A stretch of DNA of 64,000 bases from CAWGAJ01 sp963820545 (GTDB lineage Bacteria; Planctomycetota; Planctomycetia; Pirellulales; Thermoguttaceae): assembly GCA_963820545.1 (NCBI GenBank), contig CAWGAJ010000002.1:124001-188000 (forward strand). Reading direction: 5' to 3'. Below are positions 61,877 to 64,000 of this stretch, one piece after another; the stretch's first letter is position 1; each line of letters opens with the position of its first letter. The notes beneath the pieces are model-generated. The model saw only the letters and a list, made by a program, of their open reading frames with translations, did no database searches and was not told where the DNA came from. Both the position numbers and the translations under genes were made by a program.

Positions 61877-62367
61877 GTGGCGAGACAAAAGGGAAAAAAG
61901 CGTTCGGAAACAAGCCCGAACGAACGAGCAATCGCACAGAACCGCAAAGCCGGCTACAATTACCTGGTGCTCGACACGCTGGAGTGCGGCATCATGCTCG
62001 TAGGCAGCGAGGTAAAGAGCCTGCGCCGGGCCGGGTGTCGTTGGCAGAGGCCTACGCCCGGGTAAAAGACAATGAAGTGTGGCTGATCGGCTGCGACATC
62101 GCGGAATACACCGAGGCCAACCGTTTCAATCATCAGCCCAAGCGTCCGCGCAAACTGCTCATGCACCGCCGCGAGATCAAGCGTTTTGCCGCCCAGGCAT
62201 TTCAAAAAGGCCTGACGCTGGTGCCGCTCAAAATGTATTTTAAGGAAGGCCGGGCAAAGGTTCTATTGGGAATTTGCAAGGGCAAACAAAAACACGACAA
62301 ACGCGAAGCCATGAAAAAGGCTGAGGCCCGACGCGACATACAAAGACAGATTTACAAGCATCGATGA
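61877..62367 (+). CDS. smpB: SsrA-binding protein (trans-translation), frameshifted
   Basis: The GTG at 61877 gives MARQKGKKRSETSPNERAIA, then NRKAGYNYLVLDTLECGIML and VGSEVKSLRRAG. At about 62036 (GGGTGTCG) the frame shifts, and VSLAEAYARVKDNEVWLIGC and the rest of the OB fold follow to the basic tail (KHDKREAMKKAEARRDIQRQ) at 62367. SmpB carries tmRNA into stalled ribosomes. One missing base explains the break. Because the protein is short and conserved, sequence error is likely. No tmRNA gene is in the window. Confidence 0.93.
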
Positions 62368-62562
62368 CACATCTGGTTATTTTAATCCAGCAAACACCCT
62401 CCTGTTGTGGTAATGGCAGGGCCTATTTTCTTGGTCTTATGGATAGAATCGACTTGCTGCCTGAAGTATTGTGTCGATCTAGATATTTTATTGTAAACCA
62501 GCCGCATACTTATGCCGTAAAAATTACTGGCGGATAGTTCCTTAACCCCTGGTGTAACGATT

Positions 62563-63264
62563 ATGCCTGACATTTTACACCTTAGAGACGTAAAAAAGAC
62601 CTTTCAGCAGCCGGATGGCTCAACGCTGCAAATTTTAGATGTCCCCAATTTCCGGGTGTCGCCGGGCGAGCAGATGGTGCTGGTCGGCCCCAGCGGATGC
62701 GGCAAGACCACGCTGCTGCACGTGATTGCCGGGATCAGCCGGCCGGACTCGGGCAAGGTGCGGGTCGACGACTTCGACATCACCTTGATGAGCGAGGCCG
62801 AATGCGACCGGTTTCGGGCCGAACGGATCGGCTACGTGTTCCAAACTTTCAACCTGCTTTCCGGTTTTACGGCATTGGAGAACGTGCTCTTGGCCATGCG
62901 ATTTGCAAGGGGCCGGCCGGACAAGGCCCGGGCAAGGCAATTGCTCCAGCGCGTGGGGATGGGACATCGCATAGCCCACCGGCCCCCGATGCTCTCGGTG
63001 GGCGAACAGCAGCGCGTGGCCGTGGCCCGGGCCCTGGCCAACAAGCCCAAGCTGCTTTTGGCCGACGAGCCCACGGCCAACGTAGATTCCGGCCATCAGC
63101 AGCAAATCCTGGATTTGATCTGCGAGACCTGCGGCGAAGAGAACGTGGCTCTGGTGATAGTCACCCATAGTCACGAGGTGGCGGGAAAATTCAAGCGCGT
63201 CGATAAACTTGAAGAGTTCAATTTGGCAAGCAAAGCGTCCCCTCTCCCTTTGGGAGAGGGTTAG
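62563..63264 (+). CDS. LolD/MacB-type ABC transporter ATP-binding protein with repeat-encoded C-terminus
   Basis: Walker A GPSGCGKTTLLHVI, Q-loop YVFQTFNLLSGF, signature LSVGEQQRVAVARAL (S-V-G-E instead of S-G-G-E), Walker B LLLADEPTANVD and H-loop IVTHSHEVAG are present in a 233-residue protein. The last residues, SPLPLGEG, are encoded by the dispersed element at 63239-63272, and the stop codon lies in it. It pairs with the FtsX/MacB-type permease that follows, forming a lipoprotein- or substrate-export complex at the inner membrane. Confidence 0.88.
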   Translation: MPDILHLRDVKKTFQQPDGSTLQILDVPNFRVSPGEQMVLVGPSGCGKTTLLHVIAGISRPDSGKVRVDDFDITLMSEAECDRFRAERIGYVFQTFNLLSGFTALENVLLAMRFARGRPDKARARQLLQRVGMGHRIAHRPPMLSVGEQQRVAVARALANKPKLLLADEPTANVDSGHQQQILDLICETCGEENVALVIVTHSHEVAGKFKRVDKLEEFNLASKASPLPLGEG

Positions 63265-63272
63265 GGTGAGGG
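63239..63272. repeat. Dispersed element CCTCTCCCTTTGGGAGAGG, copy 2, supplies a C-terminus and stop
   Basis: Same hairpin plus GGTGAGGG tail as 14707-14742; a TAG created by GGTTAGGG ends the ABC ATPase frame. Confidence 0.92.
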
Positions 63273-63280
63273 CTAAGCCT

Positions 63281-63306
63281 CGTTCCCACGCTCCGGCGTG
63301 GGAATG
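63281..63306. repeat. GTTCCCACGCTCC element, copy 4
   Basis: CGTTCCCACGCTCCGGCGTG then GGAATG; arms TTCCCACG/CGTGGGAA are perfect. Confidence 0.92.
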
Positions 63307-63313
63307 AGAAATT

Positions 63314-63348
63314 ACTTAAAACTTAGAACTGATAACTGAGAACTAAAA
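63314..63348. repeat. Heptamer array, 5 units (ACTGATA), abutting the permease start codon
   Basis: Units ACTTAAA, ACTTAGA, ACTGATA, ACTGAGA and ACTAAAA end 2 bases before the ATG at 63351. Confidence 0.93.
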
Positions 63349-63350
63349 AA

Positions 63351-64000
63351 ATGAGTCTTTGGAAAGTTGCCTGGCGAAGCATTCGGCAGCGGTCGTTGGC
63401 CTCGGGATTAACGGCGTTTTCCGTGGGCATGGGCGTGGCCCTGGTGGTCACGGTGCTGGTCATCCACAGCGTGATCAGCCAGTCGTTCCGCCGCGGCGCG
63501 CAAGGCTATGATTTGATCATCGGTGCCAAGGGCAGTCCCCTGCAATTGGTGTTAAACACCGTGTTTCACTTAAGTCAGCCGCTGGAAAACATCCCTTACA
63601 GTTATTATCAGGAGTTTTTAGAAGGCCGTTTTGCCCCGGCCGTGGAGACGGCCATTCCGATCTGCACCGGTCACGATTACAAAGGCTATCCCGCGGTGGC
63701 CACAATTCCGGAATATTTTGAAAAACTGACCTACCTGGGCGATATGAAGTATCAATTTGCCGTGGGGGAGAACTTCAAAGAGGAAAATTATTATGAGGCC
63801 GTGTTGGGCGACGTGGCCGCCCGGCGCACGGGACTTAAGCTGGGCGACGTTTTCCAACCCGTGGCCACGGTCGGCGAAAGCAACGTGGAACATGGTCACG
63901 AAAATTTCAAGGTGGTGGGCATTTTGGCCCATACCGGCACGCCCAACGACCGGGCGATATTCATGAACATCGAGGGTTTTTGGCGCTGTCCGGCCCATGC
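63351..64000 (+). CDS. FtsX/MacB-type ABC transporter permease, N-terminal part (cut by window edge)
   Basis: The frame is open from ATG 63351 to the edge (216 codons). It starts MSLWKVAWRSIRQRSLASGL, has one transmembrane helix (about 18-42: TAFSVGMGVALVVTVLVIHS), then a periplasmic MacB-PCD-like domain (GYDLIIGAKGSPLQLVLNTV; FKVVGILAHTGTPNDRAIFM). It follows its likely ATPase by under 90 bases filled with repeats. The three C-terminal helices expected for the family lie outside. Confidence 0.87.
   Translation, partial: MSLWKVAWRSIRQRSLASGLTAFSVGMGVALVVTVLVIHSVISQSFRRGAQGYDLIIGAKGSPLQLVLNTVFHLSQPLENIPYSYYQEFLEGRFAPAVETAIPICTGHDYKGYPAVATIPEYFEKLTYLGDMKYQFAVGENFKEENYYEAVLGDVAARRTGLKLGDVFQPVATVGESNVEHGHENFKVVGILAHTGTPNDRAIFMNIEGFWRCPAH

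Noticed and set aside
1..64000. tRNA or rRNA genes
   Set aside because: No cloverleaf with a TTCGA/TTCAA arm plus matching acceptor stem and no rRNA stretches were noticed by eye; a covariance-model scan would be decisive.

Overview
The window reads as a bacterial chromosome segment, most likely from an uncultured member of the Planctomycetota. This is inferred from gene content: two proteins with PEP-CTERM sorting tails, a WcaJ-like transferase, a J-like/MORN membrane protein, HEAT-repeat lipoproteins, an FHA protein, DUF11-rich and DUF2617 proteins, a divergent LipB, and the palindromic intergenic repeats. Most genes are GC-rich. A few islands are clearly AT-richer: the HAF-repeat gene at 2.7-3.9 kb, the PEP-CTERM gene at 46.7 kb and the redoxin gene at 51.9 kb. 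I saw no rRNA, convincing tRNA or CRISPR array.

Layout. 0-2 kb: polysaccharide-initiating transferase (cut by the edge) and holB. 2.1-3.9 kb: a decayed REP-associated transposase, then an AT-rich HAF/PEP-CTERM gene boxed by 22-bp inverted repeats. 4-12 kb: large secreted or membrane proteins. 12.5-17 kb: TolC-type porin, WYL regulator, tmk and a stand-alone LigD phosphoesterase domain. 17-24.3 kb: a decayed plant-polysaccharide locus (GH106 and GH51 genes) with an intact ISKra4-type insertion sequence and its 9-bp target duplication. 24.5-33.7 kb: tyrS, ispD, a hydroxyacyl-CoA dehydrogenase, two HEAT proteins and a histone-deacetylase-like enzyme. 33.8-36.7 kb: a zinc-uptake operon led by a small ribbon-helix-helix/zinc-ribbon protein. 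37-49.7 kb: GH36 enzyme, rsmE, AAA ATPase, DUF2617, CPBP protease, endonuclease III-like protein, rarA, L,D-transpeptidase-like protein, PEP-CTERM protein, FHA protein and pepT. 50-64 kb: hisH-hisA, a redoxin, an EF-G paralogue, hicAB, an esterase, a SpoIIM-like membrane protein, lipB-lipA plus a beta-propeller gene, smpB, and the start of a LolD/MacB-type exporter.

Two features run through the whole window. First, at least 13 genes carry frame breaks, essentially all explained by one-base indels and often at homopolymers. They include essential genes (tyrS, smpB), so many are probably sequence errors. The GH106 gene also has an in-frame stop, which looks like real decay. Second, gene boundaries are crowded with repeats. 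Besides several palindrome families there are about twenty short arrays with an exact 7-base period whose heptamer word differs from array to array. They sit next to start or stop codons and sometimes run into coding sequence. This heptamer system is the most striking unexplained structure here.
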